Source of the DNA: Oreohelix idahoensis
Taxonomy: Eukaryota; Mollusca; Gastropoda; Stylommatophora; Oreohelicidae
Reading direction: 5' to 3'
NCBI GenBank assembly: GCA_024509875.1
Contig: JAMPIV010004251.1
Coordinates: 62,001 to 126,000 of the forward strand
DNA: 64,000 bases
In this document: in pieces, positions 44,395-56,269 of the stretch
Layout of the letters: every line of letters begins with the position of its first letter
How positions within the stretch are numbered: the stretch's first letter is position 1
Program-made: the position numbers and the translations under genes
Notes under the pieces: generated by a model
Told to the model about the DNA's origin: nothing
What the model saw: only the letters and a program-made list of their open reading frames with translations
Databases searched by the model: none

Positions 44395-45060
44395 CCACAG
44401 CATAGGGGCAGGAAACAAGATGGGTAGAGCACTTCAGAGAAACACTGAGTAAGGAACCACCAGAGATGCAACTGAATGTTCCTGAGGCTGAAAATGATCT
44501 AGACGTAAATACAGACAGTCCACGAAGGGAAGAAATAATCACAGCTATCAAAGGGTTAAAGAATGGAAAAGCTCCTGGTCACGACATTTAAATGGTGAGT
44601 TATTTAAGACAGACCATAAACTAGCAGCAAAACTATTAGAACCGACATTGCACAAGCCAGGAAAACAGTGACAACAACAATGGAGTGGAATAAAGGAATA
44701 ATTGCCAGTTTGTCCAAGAATGGCGTCTTTACAGACTACAACAATTGGAGAGGAATTACTTTCCTCTTAGTTCCCAGTAAAACACTAGTCAGGATAATTC
44801 TCCAGCCAATTTCAAAAGCAGTAGACCATAAACTGAGGAAAGAACAAGCAGGGTTCAAAATGAAAATTGCGCAGTTTATATATTCACCTACATGAACATT
44901 ATACAGCAGGGCTCAGAATGGCAGAGATAGTTAGTTATACATTAACTTTGCTGATTTTGAAAAGGCTTTTGACAGCATACTCATTAACAGCCTGTGGAAA
45001 ATACTGAGGGTATATGGAATTCCCAGCTGACATTGTTTCTATAATCAAAAGTCGCTATGG
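44395..45060 (+). pseudogene. Outer LINE, left half (RT N-terminus)
   Basis: The plus frames read RWVEHFRETLSKEPPEMQ, REEIITAIKGLKNGKAPGHD, then NNWRGITFLLVPSKTLVRII, HKLRKEQAGFK and LNFADFEKAFDSILINSLWK, ending in YGIP...IIKSRYG at the hAT border. These are RT blocks 0-3, with the first catalytic Asp in FADFEKAFD. Several stops and frame changes occur. The remainder of the same RT resumes at 60265 after the hAT element; the two halves join in the middle of the segment between RT blocks 3 and 4. Confidence 0.85.
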
Positions 45061-45206
45061 CGGGAGTCGGGAACCTTTCAATGACAATGAGCCATATATT
45101 TTATTTTCTCTCCATTTAAAAAAAAATTGAAGAGCGACATGAAAAATAAAAAAAATTCGCTTGGTATCTCTAATTCAATAATAATAATGATAATAATAAT
45201 TATATA

Positions 45207-46790
45207 TATATATAATGAATGAAGCGGAACGTGAACCAGAACCTACCATAGAGGAAGTCCGGAATGCAATCAAACACTTAAAAAGTGGAAAATCTCCTGG
45301 TTGTGATGAAATAACAGCTGAAATGATACAGGCAGGAGGAGAAGGCAGCGCTCGTATATACCATGCATTATGCTGCAAGATCTGGCAAAGCGGAATTTGG
45401 CCCAAGGAATGGAAACGATCAATTTACATACCCTTGCCAAAAAAGGGCAACCTGAAACTGTGCACAAACTACAGAACTATAGCTCTTATAAGCCATGCCA
45501 GCAAAATACTTTTACAAATCATAATGAAAAGGATGCAACAAAAGCTAGAAACAGAAATAAATGAAGTACAGGCGGGTTTTCGACCAGGTAGAGGCACTAG
45601 AGATCATATATTCAACATGAGGATCATCATAGAAAAGTGTAGAGAATTCAACGTTGACCTACATACTTGTTTCATTGATTACACCAAAGCTTTCGATTGT
45701 GTACAACATCAGCAGTTATGGGCTATTATGAAAAATATGGGATTTCCAAACCACCTTATACAACTCATCGCACTGATGTACCAAGAACAACAGGCAGCCG
45801 TAAGAATAGAGGGGGAAACATCAGAATGGTTTGAAGTACAGAAAGGAGTAAGACAAGGCTGTACCCTTTCCCCTTACCTGTTTAACATTTATGCCGAGAA
45901 TATCATGAGAAACGTAAGAGATGACCAAGAACACACAGAGTTTGACTCATTTAACATCGGCGGGTACCAGATCCCGGAAATCAGATATGCTGACGACACA
46001 GTCCTCCTATCGACCAACCCAAAAGGACTTGAACAATTACTTCTGTCCACCAAAAAACACAGCGAGGCCCAGAATCTATACCTAAACACCAAGAAGACCA
46101 AAGTATTGACAACAGACAAAGTAAAGACCAAACCAGAAATTGAAATTGATAACGAAGAACTGGAAAGTGTCAATGAATTCGAATACTTAGGATCAATCAT
46201 TAACAGCTCTGGCGACTGTGCAGTAGAAATTAAAAGAAGACTTGCAATTGCTTCACATAAGCTAATACAGATGAAAAAACCTATGGCAAGGCACAAGCAA
46301 AGAAACAAAGTTACAACTGATCAGAGCATGTATATTCCCAGTAGCAACATACGGCTGCGAGACTTGGACACTCAATAAAACAGTTGCAAAAAAGATTACA
46401 TCATTCGAAATGAAATGCTACAGAAGGATGTTGAGAATACCCTGGAAAAAAAAAAAAAGACCAACAGAGAAGTACTGCACTCACTAAACGTACAGGAACA
46501 TTGGCTCCTAAATACCATCGCAATAAGGAAGCTGAAATTTTTCGGTCATATAAAAAGACATAATAGTCTGGAAAAAACAGTGATGGAAGGCATGGTCCCG
46601 GAAAAAGGGGAAGGGGTCGACCTAGACGACGGTGGACCCAGGACATCACAGAGAGTCTGAACTTGTCTTTGGCTGATGCAGGTCGACTTGCCCAGAATCG
46701 TGATGCGTTCAGAGCAGCTGTAATGGAGACAACGTTCTGGAAAGAATATGTCACATGATGATATATATATATATATATAATAAACACAAT
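45207..46790 (+). mobile_element. RTE-like LINE, 5' truncated, (AT)n tail
   Basis: A 387-codon open frame (45215-46378) covers RT: RNAIKHLKSGKSPGCDEITA, YRTIALISHASKILLQI, QAGFRPGRGTRDHIF, TCFIDYTKAFDCVQHQQLW (catalytic Asp), VRQGCTLSPYLFNIY and EIRYADDTVLLS (YADD intact). After a frameshift near 46370 the C-terminal part follows (RRMLRIPW, RKLKFFGHIKRHNSLEK, GRGRPRRRWTQDI). It ends in a (ta)n tail at 46759-46779. C-terminal motifs resemble RTE/BovB LINEs. Probably among the younger insertions. Confidence 0.88.
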
Positions 46791-46914
46791 TTTTCAAATG
46801 CTATTTTAATGCACAATAAGTAATACATTTTTTTCAGTAACAATTATTCAGATAAAATGTACCACAATAATAAAATAAAATACACAAATGAAAAGTAAGA
46901 AAATTTAATGAGAC

Positions 46915-47105
46915 TTGCTCTTGGATTTCCCTGCAAAGTTGGTCAATAGTTAGTTGAATAATCTGTGCTTTTCATTTTCAAGCTTGACTGGAGACTCACG
47001 TCATTCAATTGGCTTCTTAATTTGCTTTTGATATAATTAATGTTGATCCAAAAATTGAAAGACGCCCAAATGCAAATTTCTTCAGCTGAGCATAGCTGTC
47101 GGGTA
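46915..47105 (-). pseudogene. hAT transposase C-terminal dimerisation remnant
   Basis: The minus strand reads DSYAQLKKFAFGRLSIFGST. After a frame change, NINYIKSKLRSQLNDVSLQS is followed by LKMKSTDYSTN. This is the hAT C-terminal pattern (LKKFA..VLSIFGSTY.CE..FS.MN.IKSK.RSQL.D..LQ..LK). The upstream catalytic region is not found before the LTR element inserted at 47347. It supports the hAT assignment of the surrounding TIRs. Confidence 0.78.
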
Positions 47106-47346
47106 AACAGTTTCAAGCATCAAATATGACCTGGCTCTTGTTTGTTGAGCTCACTTATTTCAGACCACATGTGTTGTAGTCAAATTGATCACATAAAATA
47201 ATTTGTTTTCATGCAGGTTATCAGTATAGTTTCTGTTTCGTGAGATTTTTTTTTCATTAATGACTTCCATATTTCAAAAGGATACAAAGACACTATTTTT
47301 CATCAGAAACGAATACAATGGGTATTTCTTTTGGATAAATGGATAT

Positions 47347-47992
47347 TGTCACGACGTATTGTCCAATGGCAGAAAATCTAGGTTGGTGACATCGTTATCA
47401 GCGAGGTTTGGCAACCCTGATAACTTTTTAAGAAACGACGGATTTACGTGAAGAGGGCGGAAGTCGAAGATAGATTAAGCGGAAAAGAGGCAGAGTGATT
47501 TTCTGGCTTGTCCTATACGGATGTGTTTTGGTTCCCTTTTTATTGAGTATGGATTATGGCCTAGAGTTTGCTAAAGTGGTTTATTCTGTAGTACATAATT
47601 ATAATTCTGGAGTGGTTTAGTGTCCAGTGATATTATTGTCAGGTCATCGAGTATAATTTGCCAGTGGATTGAGTTTTCCATTGTTGTAATTCTGGTTCGC
47701 TATAGTAAGCGATTTTCAGTACTGAGTTTGTATAGTACTGTTATACTGTCGTGTGTGATATTAATTTGATATATTAATTCGAGACGTTTCTCGGGCAGTG
47801 TCATATGTATTGAATGCTGTTTTCAGCCGTGTGTGGCTATACTGTGTACAGTGTCTATTAAAAAGGGAATTCCTATAGAACGTGTTATCTTTCTGTGTCA
47901 ACCATTTCATGTTGTGGTCGTCTCCTAGCGGAGCGAGCCAAGTCTGAAATTATTGTCATTATTAAATCCACAGCATTAATTGGTAGTTGACA
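47347..47992 (+). repeat. 5' LTR
   Basis: 646 bp, begins tgtcacgacg, ends ggtagttgaca. It aligns along its full length with 59192-59835 with scattered substitutions. It is followed by tctaggggctgcgtccga, which lacks the usual TGG start of a tRNA primer site. Confidence 0.95.
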
Positions 47993-49889
47993 TCTAGGGG
48001 CTGCGTCCGATTTTTTTTTGGTGAGCCTATAGGCCGTGGGGCCGGTATTTTATAGTATTAAATTCCCAGTTGACATCAGGGCGGTTCGTCCTATTCCGTA
48101 AAAGGCCATGGGGCCTAAATGATCATTTTAAAGCCAGAGCTTAAGATGCACACGGAGTGTTAGAAGGTTGTAGTCACAGTGCGTTAGCGCCTTCATGTGT
48201 ACGAAGTCACGATAGTGAGTATTTTTGATTGTCCAGCTTCAGGTCAGTGTGTTTGTCAGTCAGTAGCTGGGAACTGTGGTCGGTCAAGTGTGACGCGTAG
48301 CGGTATGTGACCCAGTTTTTTCTCTTTCTCAGGTCACAGTGTAGGTTGTCATTCTGGTGTTAGTTCAGAAAATATTTGGACATTGTTATTGTGTTTGACA
48401 CGGTGTTCCAAGTTTATTTCGATGCTAGTTTGGCAAGCATTGATAGAATATGTGTCAAGTGTGTTAAAATAGAGGTGCAGTGAAGTCAGTCTTTCAAGAG
48501 ATATATAGCAATGTAGTCTTCACGATTTCTTGGTAACATTCGGGGCTCCCTGCGGAGTAAAGTTACGTGTTCAACAGGGCTGGGAGATGACTTCGGTTGT
48601 TGCGCTATCCTGCTTGATAAATTGTGACTTTGAGTGTTACCGTAGAAGGAATAGGAGTTGTTGTGGAGTACCTTTGTGAACTTTTAAGTTTACATAGGTC
48701 TACGAGTGTGTTAGGGTGTTTTGGCTGTAGGCGACGTGTCCTGTTTCCGCCACATGAAGTAGCTATTCAGCCGAACTCTTGCTGCTACCTTCCTGCTGGT
48801 GTTTCTATGCAATAGACTGTGAGGGTCAGGGTCCATGTTTTGCTGCCAACCTGCGCGATAGGTGTAGACAACGGTCCAGTGTGCTAAGACTTGCATGTTA
48901 TTAAAGTTACTGTTCTGAAGTGTGAAGCCTGCTGATCTGGATGGTTCCGGAGTACGCTATCCTGAAGTCTGCTGGATTCCTGAAGTGCAGTACTGTAGAG
49001 TGTTCTGTACGGGGACATATTTAGATCCGGGCACATAGACTTGTGCAGCTGGCCATTCGGGTGAACATTCAGTCGGGATATTGGACATATTCGTATTATT
49101 ATCCTATTGTGGACAGTGCTGTATTAGCACCATTTAGAACAGTATATTCACCTTGATAGTGGTGACAGTACCGTGCCAAAGGACATTAATGTATTTGCTG
49201 GCACACAGACTTACGTAGAAGTCTGATTTTCTGGATCTATATTGTGCAGTGGATGTTACAAGTCTGAGTTACGTTTGTGCTGTCCGCATTTTCATCACCG
49301 GTGCTGATGAGTTACGTGATCGAACATCGCTGGAGCGTCAGTTAAGTTTTTTTGTTGTTTGTAAGATGTGTTATATTTATGCTTTTTGTTTTTCCTCAAA
49401 ATTGTAAATTCTCTTTTCTGTCTATCCACCTGATACTATTTATCGTACAGTCTTATCTTTTAAAGTAGGATAGTTCTGTTTCTTTATCTGCTTTGTGAAG
49501 CTTGCTTGGTTATTTGTTGTTGTTTTCTTTCCTTTTGTTCTGTTATTTTTCCCTACTTTCTTGGTAGAACTTATTCTGGATGTTTATATGGTGGTAGTTA
49601 GTTAGGTGGGATCTTTCACTCTATTTCATATTACTTGGGGTCATTAGTATTATGCACGTAGTAAAGCTTTGATATGTTATTCTATGATTATTGATTATAT
49701 ATGATGTAGTTTCTTTTGTTGGGAGTGATTTGATAGTGCCTTGTAAAGGAGATAGCTCTCAGCACTTCCTTGTTAAGTGTAGTTGTTGTTTAGTCTATTG
49801 TGTAATATTATATTTGTGTGTTTAAGGGTGGAATGGTGGCGAGTTTAATTCATTTTGTTCCTACTTGTGGGAAAAGATTGAATTAGACT
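47993..49889 (+). other. LTR element leader, first part
   Basis: About 1.9 kb without recognisable coding sequence; GT-rich on this strand. The leader resumes after the inserted LINE at about 55411 and reaches the gag ATG at 56270. Confidence 0.55.
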
Positions 49890-50799
49890 GATTTTTTATA
49901 GGGGCACGCGCCTCAAGCAGCCTCTGACAACCACGTCCAACTCCCGACCTTCACGTGTGGCTCAATTTGAGCCCGGCGGAACTGTTTTCACTTACGGGAG
50001 AAGGGGCAAATGCGAGCGACTAGCGCCTTAAAACCAGAAGCTTCGGGCAGATAGGGCTCGTGATCCTTGGTTGGTAGCTTATCTAAGAGAAGGAACTCTG
50101 AACTCAAACTGCCGCTGCCTTGCGGGAATATCCATTTATAGAATTGGCTTCGGGAGTAAACCCTGAGGATAAATCCGGAGTCGGAGTCCTTAAGGCAGTC
50201 TAATGTCGATTCGACATTATTCTGGCAACTCCTGCGACATGGCTGGTACTAAACTGTATCGGCTACTGCCGTTCCTTTGGATCTACCAGCTGTGTGTAGA
50301 GGGGAACATGCTGCATGGGCAACAGCTTGATCTACATATAACTGTGCCCAAGCTCGCGCCATGGAGAGGACACTCCAGCTTCACCCTATAGTTGTCGGCA
50401 AAACACGGGAAGTAGCAGTTACCGGTTATAAGCATTTTGCCCAATTGGCGTAGGGCATGGCGTCAGGGGCTACTTCCGACAGTGGGAGAGGTTCTAGGAT
50501 CTCACTGGACAGCTACCGCCCGCTTCAAGCTGGGCAGCCCCCAGTCAATAAGGTGTTGTCCCGCCACTGTCTGCTTTCCCCATTGGGTGCATGGGGATTA
50601 GGGTCAAACCCGAACTGTGGACAGAAAATCTTGCACCAAGCAATTATCAGAATAATAGAAATAAGCAAACTCTCAGATTGGGATGCTGGAACGTCCGGAC
50701 TACGTTGACTGGACTATCCGGAAACCTACAGGACGTAAACGATGTAAGGAAGACAGCCATACTTAATGATGAGCTTAAACGACTTCAGGTGGATATATA

Positions 50800-52425
50800 C
50801 TACTCGTCAAAAGTCAAGGGCCACCGTATTATTTTCAATACACTTTTATATAAGCGCATAGAAAGATTAAATCAAGGAAGTTTTTAGTAAAAATGGGTGC
50901 AATATCTTCCTCTGACAGTCCTCTATGCACGTTAAGCATAAAAACAACTCACCGACAACCATGGTGATCACGTGCAATTTGGTTTTCTGACCATAAATTC
51001 ACATTTTTAATCTGTTTTTTTTTTCAAACTTCCGTACAACCAAACAGGTGAAGTAATCGTGCTGATTGACATTCCACGTGCAATGGCGACTTTTCGTGAA
51101 CAGAGTTCACTCTTAATTTGTTTTACAATCAGCAGACTTAGGGTAGTTTCATCACTTGCAAAAACCATGCCACCGAGAAGAAGTCTTGACACCTTACAAA
51201 GAATGAGGGCTATAGCGTGGGTTGAAAGTGGTTTATCTGTCCGTGAGGTTGCTAGACGGCTTGCAGTGTCACACTCTACTATCCAAAGAATTTTGGAGAG
51301 ATTTCAGGCCACAGGAAGTGTAGAGGACCACCACCGGCCAGGTCGCCCTAGATGCACCAATAGACATGATGACCGGTACCTCTTGTTATCAACCCTGCGC
51401 CATCGAACAGTGACTTGTTCCACTCTAAGATGTCAGCTGAGACAAACTGTAAACGTTAATGTTAGTCAAAGCACCATTCGCAGACGTTTACATGAATTTG
51501 GACTGGCTGCTTGACGTCCTGCAGTCAGAATCCCTCCTACTCCTGCTCATCGCAGAGCCCGTGTTGCTTGGTGTCGCGAGCACATCCGATGGACAAGGCA
51601 ACAATGGAGTCAAGTTCTCTTCACTGATGAATCTCGCTTGACTGTGTCATTCAATGATGGCAGGATTCGAGCTTGGAGACGACCAGAAGAGCGATTTACT
51701 GATGACACAATTCGAGAGGTGGATCGTTATGGTAGGGGTTCTGTCATGGTCTGGAGGGGGGGGGGGGCTTCTCCAGACACGGCAGGACCTCACTCTACAT
51801 AATCCAAGGCAACTTGTCTGGCCCAAGATACCAGAACGAAATCTTGAGACCAATTGTTCAGCCTGCTCTGGAGGCCATAGGTGGTAATGCCATACTTCAA
51901 GATGATAACGCTCGACCCCATCGAGCTCGTGTGGTGAGTGAGTTTATTCAGCAACATGGGATCATCAGGATGGCGTGGCCAGCTCATTCACCTGACCTTT
52001 CTCCGATTGAGCACCTCTGTGATGTCCTTGGTCGAAGATTGTCAACAAATCACCCCCTGCCAATGGATGTTGCACAGCTGACTGCATTTCTGCTTCAGGA
52101 ATGGCAAGCTGTTCCTCGGGATACTCTTCGGACCTTTGTGGACTCGATGCGGCAACGCTGTCTTGAATACCTTGCTGCAAACAGTGGTCATACCCGATTT
52201 TGAAATGTCTATTTGTCCAATATCTATTGTGTGACTTTTGAAAAGGTGGGTGACACACTTCACAGCTTCATTGCGTTTGAATGTGGGTTTCCATTTTTTT
52301 ACGTGACATGTCAATTTGGTATTCAATAAATGCCGTTTTGACTGATACCAATTACGTTTATATCAGATTTGTTTTATGGTTTCAACCAAGGTTTTTCTAA
52401 GTGGCCCTTGACTTTTGACGAGTAG
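50800..52425 (+). mobile_element. Tc1 (DD34E) transposon, 1626 bp
   Basis: TIRs of at least 25 bp (ctactcgtcaaaagtcaagg inward) at 50800-50824 and 52401-52425, flanked by TA on both sides (50798-50799 and 52426-52427), the Tc1/mariner target duplication. Length 1.6 kb is typical. It carries one plus-strand transposase pseudogene. Its insertion splits the LINE EN domain, so it is the innermost element of this nest. Confidence 0.96.
51169..52203 (+). pseudogene. Tc1 transposase (DD34E), two lesions
   Basis: Start chosen at the Met of PPRRSLDTLQRMRAIAW (51169). Paired-like HTH domains follow: LSVREVARRLAVSHSTIQRI, GRPR motif HHRPGRPRCTNR, second HTH NVSQSTIRRRLHEFGL. Catalytic core: VLFTDESRLTV (Asp), LQDDNARPHRARVV (Asp) and SPDLSPIEHLCDVLGR (Glu); Asp and Glu are 34 residues apart. 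Lesions: TGA at 51512-51514 where Arg is expected (CGA to TGA), and a G10-12 run at 51756-51767 that shifts the frame. Length about 345 codons, normal for Tc1. Confidence 0.94.
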
Positions 52426-52782
52426 TATAGTTGCACTTCAGGAAACGCGCCTGGCGGGCTCTGGAACGGTGAGCGAGAAGGACTACAAATTTTATGGGCA
52501 AGGGAAAGATCTTAATAAAACTAGAGAACACGGAGTAGGTTTTGCGGTCAAAAAATCGCTAACTTAAATGGTTGACACAGGCGAGAATGGATCAGAACGC
52601 CTGTTAACGCTCCGCCTGCAAACTAGCACAGGTCCCATCACCCTTGTCAGTGTGTATGCTCCTACTCTGTACTCTGCCTCAGAAGCTAAAGATGAGTTCT
52701 ACGACAATCTAGCAGCAGTCATCACATCAAAAGCATACCTACGCAAGAACAGCTTGTTCTCCTTGGTGACTTTAACGCTAGA

Positions 52783-54936
52783 GTGGGTGCCGATAATGTT
52801 TCGTGGCCTTCATGTCTGGGCAGGTTTGGTATTGGCAAGATGAAGGAAAATGGACAACGGCTCTTAGAGTTTTGTGTCCACCATGACCTCTGCGTGACCA
52901 ACACCTACTTTCAGACAAAACCCCAGCATAAGGTGTCATGGAGACACCCACGATCCAAACACTGGCACCAACTGGACCTGATTCTCGTCAGAAGGCCACT
53001 TTTCAGGTCTGTTTTCTTCACGCGCTCGTACCATAGTGCAGACTGTGATACAGATCACTCCTTGGTTTGCTGCAAAATCAGAGCACAACCAAGAAAACTC
53101 TATCGTGTCAGACATGAAGGGAAACCACGCATTGATACCAGCAAGAGTTCAGACCCTGTCATGATCGCTCAATTTACTGCGACCTTCAAGAAAGTGCTCA
53201 GCACCCCTCAGCATGGTGATACTATTACAGAGAACTGGGAGCATCTACGGAACACCATTCAAAGTACTGCACTTGCCACCTTTGGTAAGAAAACGGCAAA
53301 GTCAAATGACTGGTTTGATGCTTCATCAGATGTGATGGCACCTGTCATTGAAGCTAAGCACAGTGCTATGAATGAATACAAAAATTCACCGAGTGCTAGA
53401 ACCCTACAGATCCTGAAGGCTACGAGAAGCAAAGTTCAACAAACTGCCCGACGCTGTGCAGATGACTATTGGCTCCAGCTCAGTGAGAGCATCCAGATCG
53501 CAGCGCAAACAGGCACCATTAAACAAATGCATGACGGTATAAAGAAAGCACTTGACCCCCAAAAAAGTAAGACAGCACCGCTAAAAACCATCAGCGGAGA
53601 GAAGCTAACCGATAAGGGTAAGCAAATGGAGAGGTGGGTCGAGCACTACTCTGAACTTTACGCTAGAGAAAATACCGTTACGCCTTCAGCCCTTGATGCT
53701 GTCAAATGTCTGCCAACTATGGAGGAGCTGGATGCCGAACCAACATTAGAGGTACTCAGCAAGGCCATTGATAGCTTGGCCTCTGGCAAAGCACCAGGCA
53801 GTGATGGGATTCCTCCTGATTTAATCAAATGCTGTAAGAGCACGCTATTACATCCCCTGCATAGGATGCTGTGCCAGTGCTGGGAAGAGACAGCTATTCC
53901 TCAAGACATGCGAGATGCCAAGATTGTAACACTGTATAAAAATAAAGGAGACAGAAGTGATTGCAATAACTACAGAGGCATCTCTCTTCTTAGTATTGTT
54001 GGTAAGGTTTTTGCCAAAGTCATCTTAATGCGGCTACACAAGTTAGCTGAGCGCATATATCTGGAGTCACAGTGTGGATTCCGAGCTGGTAGATCAACAA
54101 CAGACATGATCTTCTCTGTCCATCAGCTTAAGGAAAAATTAAGAGAGCAGAAAATGCCTTTATATATCGCCTTTATAGACCTCACAAAAGCATTTGACTT
54201 GGTTAGTAGGGATGGACTCTTCAAAATCCTCCTGAAAATAGGCTGCCCTTCTAAAATTCTGGAAATGATAAAGTCATTCCATGACGACATGAAGGGAACA
54301 GTCCAATATGTTGGAAGCACGTCACAGCCCTTTGACATAGGAAGTGGCGTTAAACAAGGCTGTGTTCTGGCTCCGACCCTCTTCGGAATCTTCTTTGCCT
54401 TACTCTTGAAACATGCATTCAGAGATGCAACTAAAGGAATATGCCTTCACACTAGGTCAGATGGCCGTCTGTTTAATCTTTCAAGGCTGAAGGCAAAAAC
54501 AAAAATCAGAAGGGTCACTATAAGAGACTTGTTGTTCGCTGATGATGCTGCAGTCGTCAATCAAAGCCAACAGGATCTTCAGAACTTCATGAATCGCTTC
54601 ACTAAAGCATGCAAGGTCTTTGGCTTCACAATAAGTCTAAAGAAAACGAATGTGCTGAGTCAGGATGCGGGTGCTGCACCAGTTATCACTATCGATAACT
54701 ATGAATTGGCAGTGGTGCACCATTTCACATACCTAGGGTCTACCATCAATGACAAACTCTCATTGGATACAGAAATCGACAGCCGCATTGGCAAAGCTGC
54801 AGCTACCTTTGCGCGCATCAAATCGCGTGTTTGGGGAAACTCCAAACTCACAATGAAGACCAAAGCTGCGGTATATAATTGTCTGCGTCACCAGCACACT
54901 CCTATATGGCAGCGAGACCTGGTCGACCTATGCTAA
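52783..54936 (+). CDS. LINE EN C-part and reverse transcriptase, long open frame
   Basis: At 717 codons this is the longest open frame in the window. It enters at the end of EN (GADNVSWPSC) and runs through a linker into RT: SKAIDSLASGKAPGSDGIPP, NNYRGISLLSIVGKVFAKVI, QCGFRAGRSTTDMIFSVHQL, PLYIAFIDLTKAFDLVSRDG (catalytic Asp), GVKQGCVLAPTLFGIFFALL and DLLFADDAAVVNQ (FADD). Then the thumb follows (KTNVLSQDAG, HHFTYLGSTIN). A frameshift at about 54900 moves the last part (SETWSTYAKQEKRLNN; RLRIPKDIFYGQ; RTVGRPQLRFKDVCKRDM) to another frame. All RT catalytic residues are intact. The ATG is not the real start, since EN continues upstream. Confidence 0.9.
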   Translation: MGADNVSWPSCLGRFGIGKMKENGQRLLEFCVHHDLCVTNTYFQTKPQHKVSWRHPRSKHWHQLDLILVRRPLFRSVFFTRSYHSADCDTDHSLVCCKIRAQPRKLYRVRHEGKPRIDTSKSSDPVMIAQFTATFKKVLSTPQHGDTITENWEHLRNTIQSTALATFGKKTAKSNDWFDASSDVMAPVIEAKHSAMNEYKNSPSARTLQILKATRSKVQQTARRCADDYWLQLSESIQIAAQTGTIKQMHDGIKKALDPQKSKTAPLKTISGEKLTDKGKQMERWVEHYSELYARENTVTPSALDAVKCLPTMEELDAEPTLEVLSKAIDSLASGKAPGSDGIPPDLIKCCKSTLLHPLHRMLCQCWEETAIPQDMRDAKIVTLYKNKGDRSDCNNYRGISLLSIVGKVFAKVILMRLHKLAERIYLESQCGFRAGRSTTDMIFSVHQLKEKLREQKMPLYIAFIDLTKAFDLVSRDGLFKILLKIGCPSKILEMIKSFHDDMKGTVQYVGSTSQPFDIGSGVKQGCVLAPTLFGIFFALLLKHAFRDATKGICLHTRSDGRLFNLSRLKAKTKIRRVTIRDLLFADDAAVVNQSQQDLQNFMNRFTKACKVFGFTISLKKTNVLSQDAGAAPVITIDNYELAVVHHFTYLGSTINDKLSLDTEIDSRIGKAAATFARIKSRVWGNSKLTMKTKAAVYNCLRHQHTPIWQRDLVDLC

Positions 54937-55390
54937 GCAAGAAAAAAGGCTCAATAACTTCCATTTACTGTGTCTACGCCGCATCCTCGTCATCTCGTGG
55001 AACGATAAAGTGACAAATGTCGAGGTGTTGAAACTTGCTGGCCTTCAAAGTATGTATACACTGCTTAGACAGCGCAGACTTCGCATCCCAAAAGATATCT
55101 TCTACGGACAAGCAGCAGATGGCAAGAGAACAGTTGGGCGACCACAGCTGAGGTTCAAAGATGTGTGCAAGAGAGATATGAGGGCACAGGACATGGATCC
55201 AGAAACATAGGAGGATGAAGCTGCCGATCGCACTAAGTGGCGATGCTATTTACGGCGCCACCTCAGATTGGGCGAAGAGAGGCTCACACAACAAGCAGAG
55301 GAGGGGAGAAAACGTCGAAAAGTACACCAGGAAAATAAGCAGCTGAGGGCTGTCACCTCAGGGGCGCATTTCCATAGTCAGTTATGACTG
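54937..55390 (+). pseudogene. LINE ORF C-terminal end in shifted frame
   Basis: Continues the protein of 52783-54936: NNFHLLCLRRILVISWNDKV, LRQRRLRIPKDIFYG and GKRTVGRPQLRFKDV. A TAG at 55208 lies inside the expected sequence, and the homology runs on to GAHFHSQL near 55388. The 3' tail is att repeats. Confidence 0.82.
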
Positions 55391-55410
55391 AAAGGGCTAT
55401 TATTATTATT

Positions 55411-56269
55411 TCTAGGGGTGGCTGTGTATGTTTAGTGGTGGAGTAAGGCAGACGGTTTTCCTGCGTCTGCCCTACTTAACATTCCAAGCCCTGTTGGTGT
55501 TAGGTGTACCCGTGTAGTTAGTATTTACATTGTCTTGCACATTCAGTAATTCTTTTGTTGTGTTTAAGTGGTGTGTTCTCTCGTTCCATCTTACTATCTT
55601 GTAAATACGTTTACAGGGATCCCTTGTTTTCGTTTGTGTGCAGTCACAAATTGTATATATTAATCTACCTCTGCTCAACTTTGTCTATCATCTTATTCCT
55701 CGTGACTGAGATTTTTTCGTAGTGTTTGATGTGTGTCTTTTCATCTGTCTAGTGTTTATTTTGCTAGTGTAAACACTAATGGAAAACCGATTAGTAATAA
55801 GTGAATTATTATCTGGTATAGCACCAGTGAGAGTGCCAGTAACAAACTAGGGAGTAATAAGCTGATTTTTTGTCAATGGGGTACAGTGGTGTCATAGCAC
55901 CAAGAGGTATTATCTGCTGATGCTATACACCTGTCGACTAAAGGGTCTTTGAGTGTATCACAGAGACTAAGTGGTCGGAAGGACCAAATCGACAGAGTAA
56001 TGAGACAGTAGCCAAGTCGCAAAGTAAGACGATAAGTATACAATAAGAGGTAAAGTGGAATATGTGTATACAGTGAGAGGTGATGTGGTATTTACTTACA
56101 TGCATATATACGAGTATGTGTAAATTTGAGAAGTGATATTACTATTGACTATCATTACTGCAGACCTTGTAAGAAGATAGATATCTGTTCATATAAGCGA
56201 GGTGGTAAAGGGTACATGAGAGTGAGCAGTTGCACAGTAAATTATTATTGAGAAGTACGAGTGTACACC
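55411..56269 (+). other. LTR element leader, second part
   Basis: Non-coding, AT-rich, containing short dispersed repeats of agaggt(a/g)a(a/t)gtgg (near 56047 and 56076). Ends at the gag ATG (56270). Confidence 0.5.

Larger units (their letters stand above)
50591..52900 (+). pseudogene. LINE endonuclease domain (split by Tc1)
   Basis: LGCWNVRT (N-terminal Asn of the EN active site), KTAILNDELKRLQVDI up to 50797, then after Tc1 VALQETRLAGSG (Glu), EHGVGFAVKKS, a TAA at 52565, SERLLTLRLQTSTGPITLVS with YAPTL, a frameshift near 52735, LVLLGDFNARVGADN and, further on, SWRHPRSKHWHQLDLIL and CDTDHSLVCCKI (SDH-type box). All main EN motifs are present; only the Tc1, one stop and one frameshift break it. 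Confidence 0.87.
49890..55410 (+). mobile_element. Near full-length EN-RT LINE interrupted by Tc1
   Basis: Starts near 49890 with a GC-richer 5' UTR (ggggcacgcgcctcaagcag). EN begins at about 50660 (LRLGCWNVRTTLTGLSGNLQ) and is split by the Tc1 element at 50800-52425. It resumes with VALQETRLAGSGTVSEKDY and continues through RT to about 55390, ending in a (att)n tail near 55400. It lies in the leader of the LTR element, so it inserted after it. The lineage is the abundant EN-RT family often annotated as craniofacial-development-protein-2-like in animal genomes. Confidence 0.87.
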
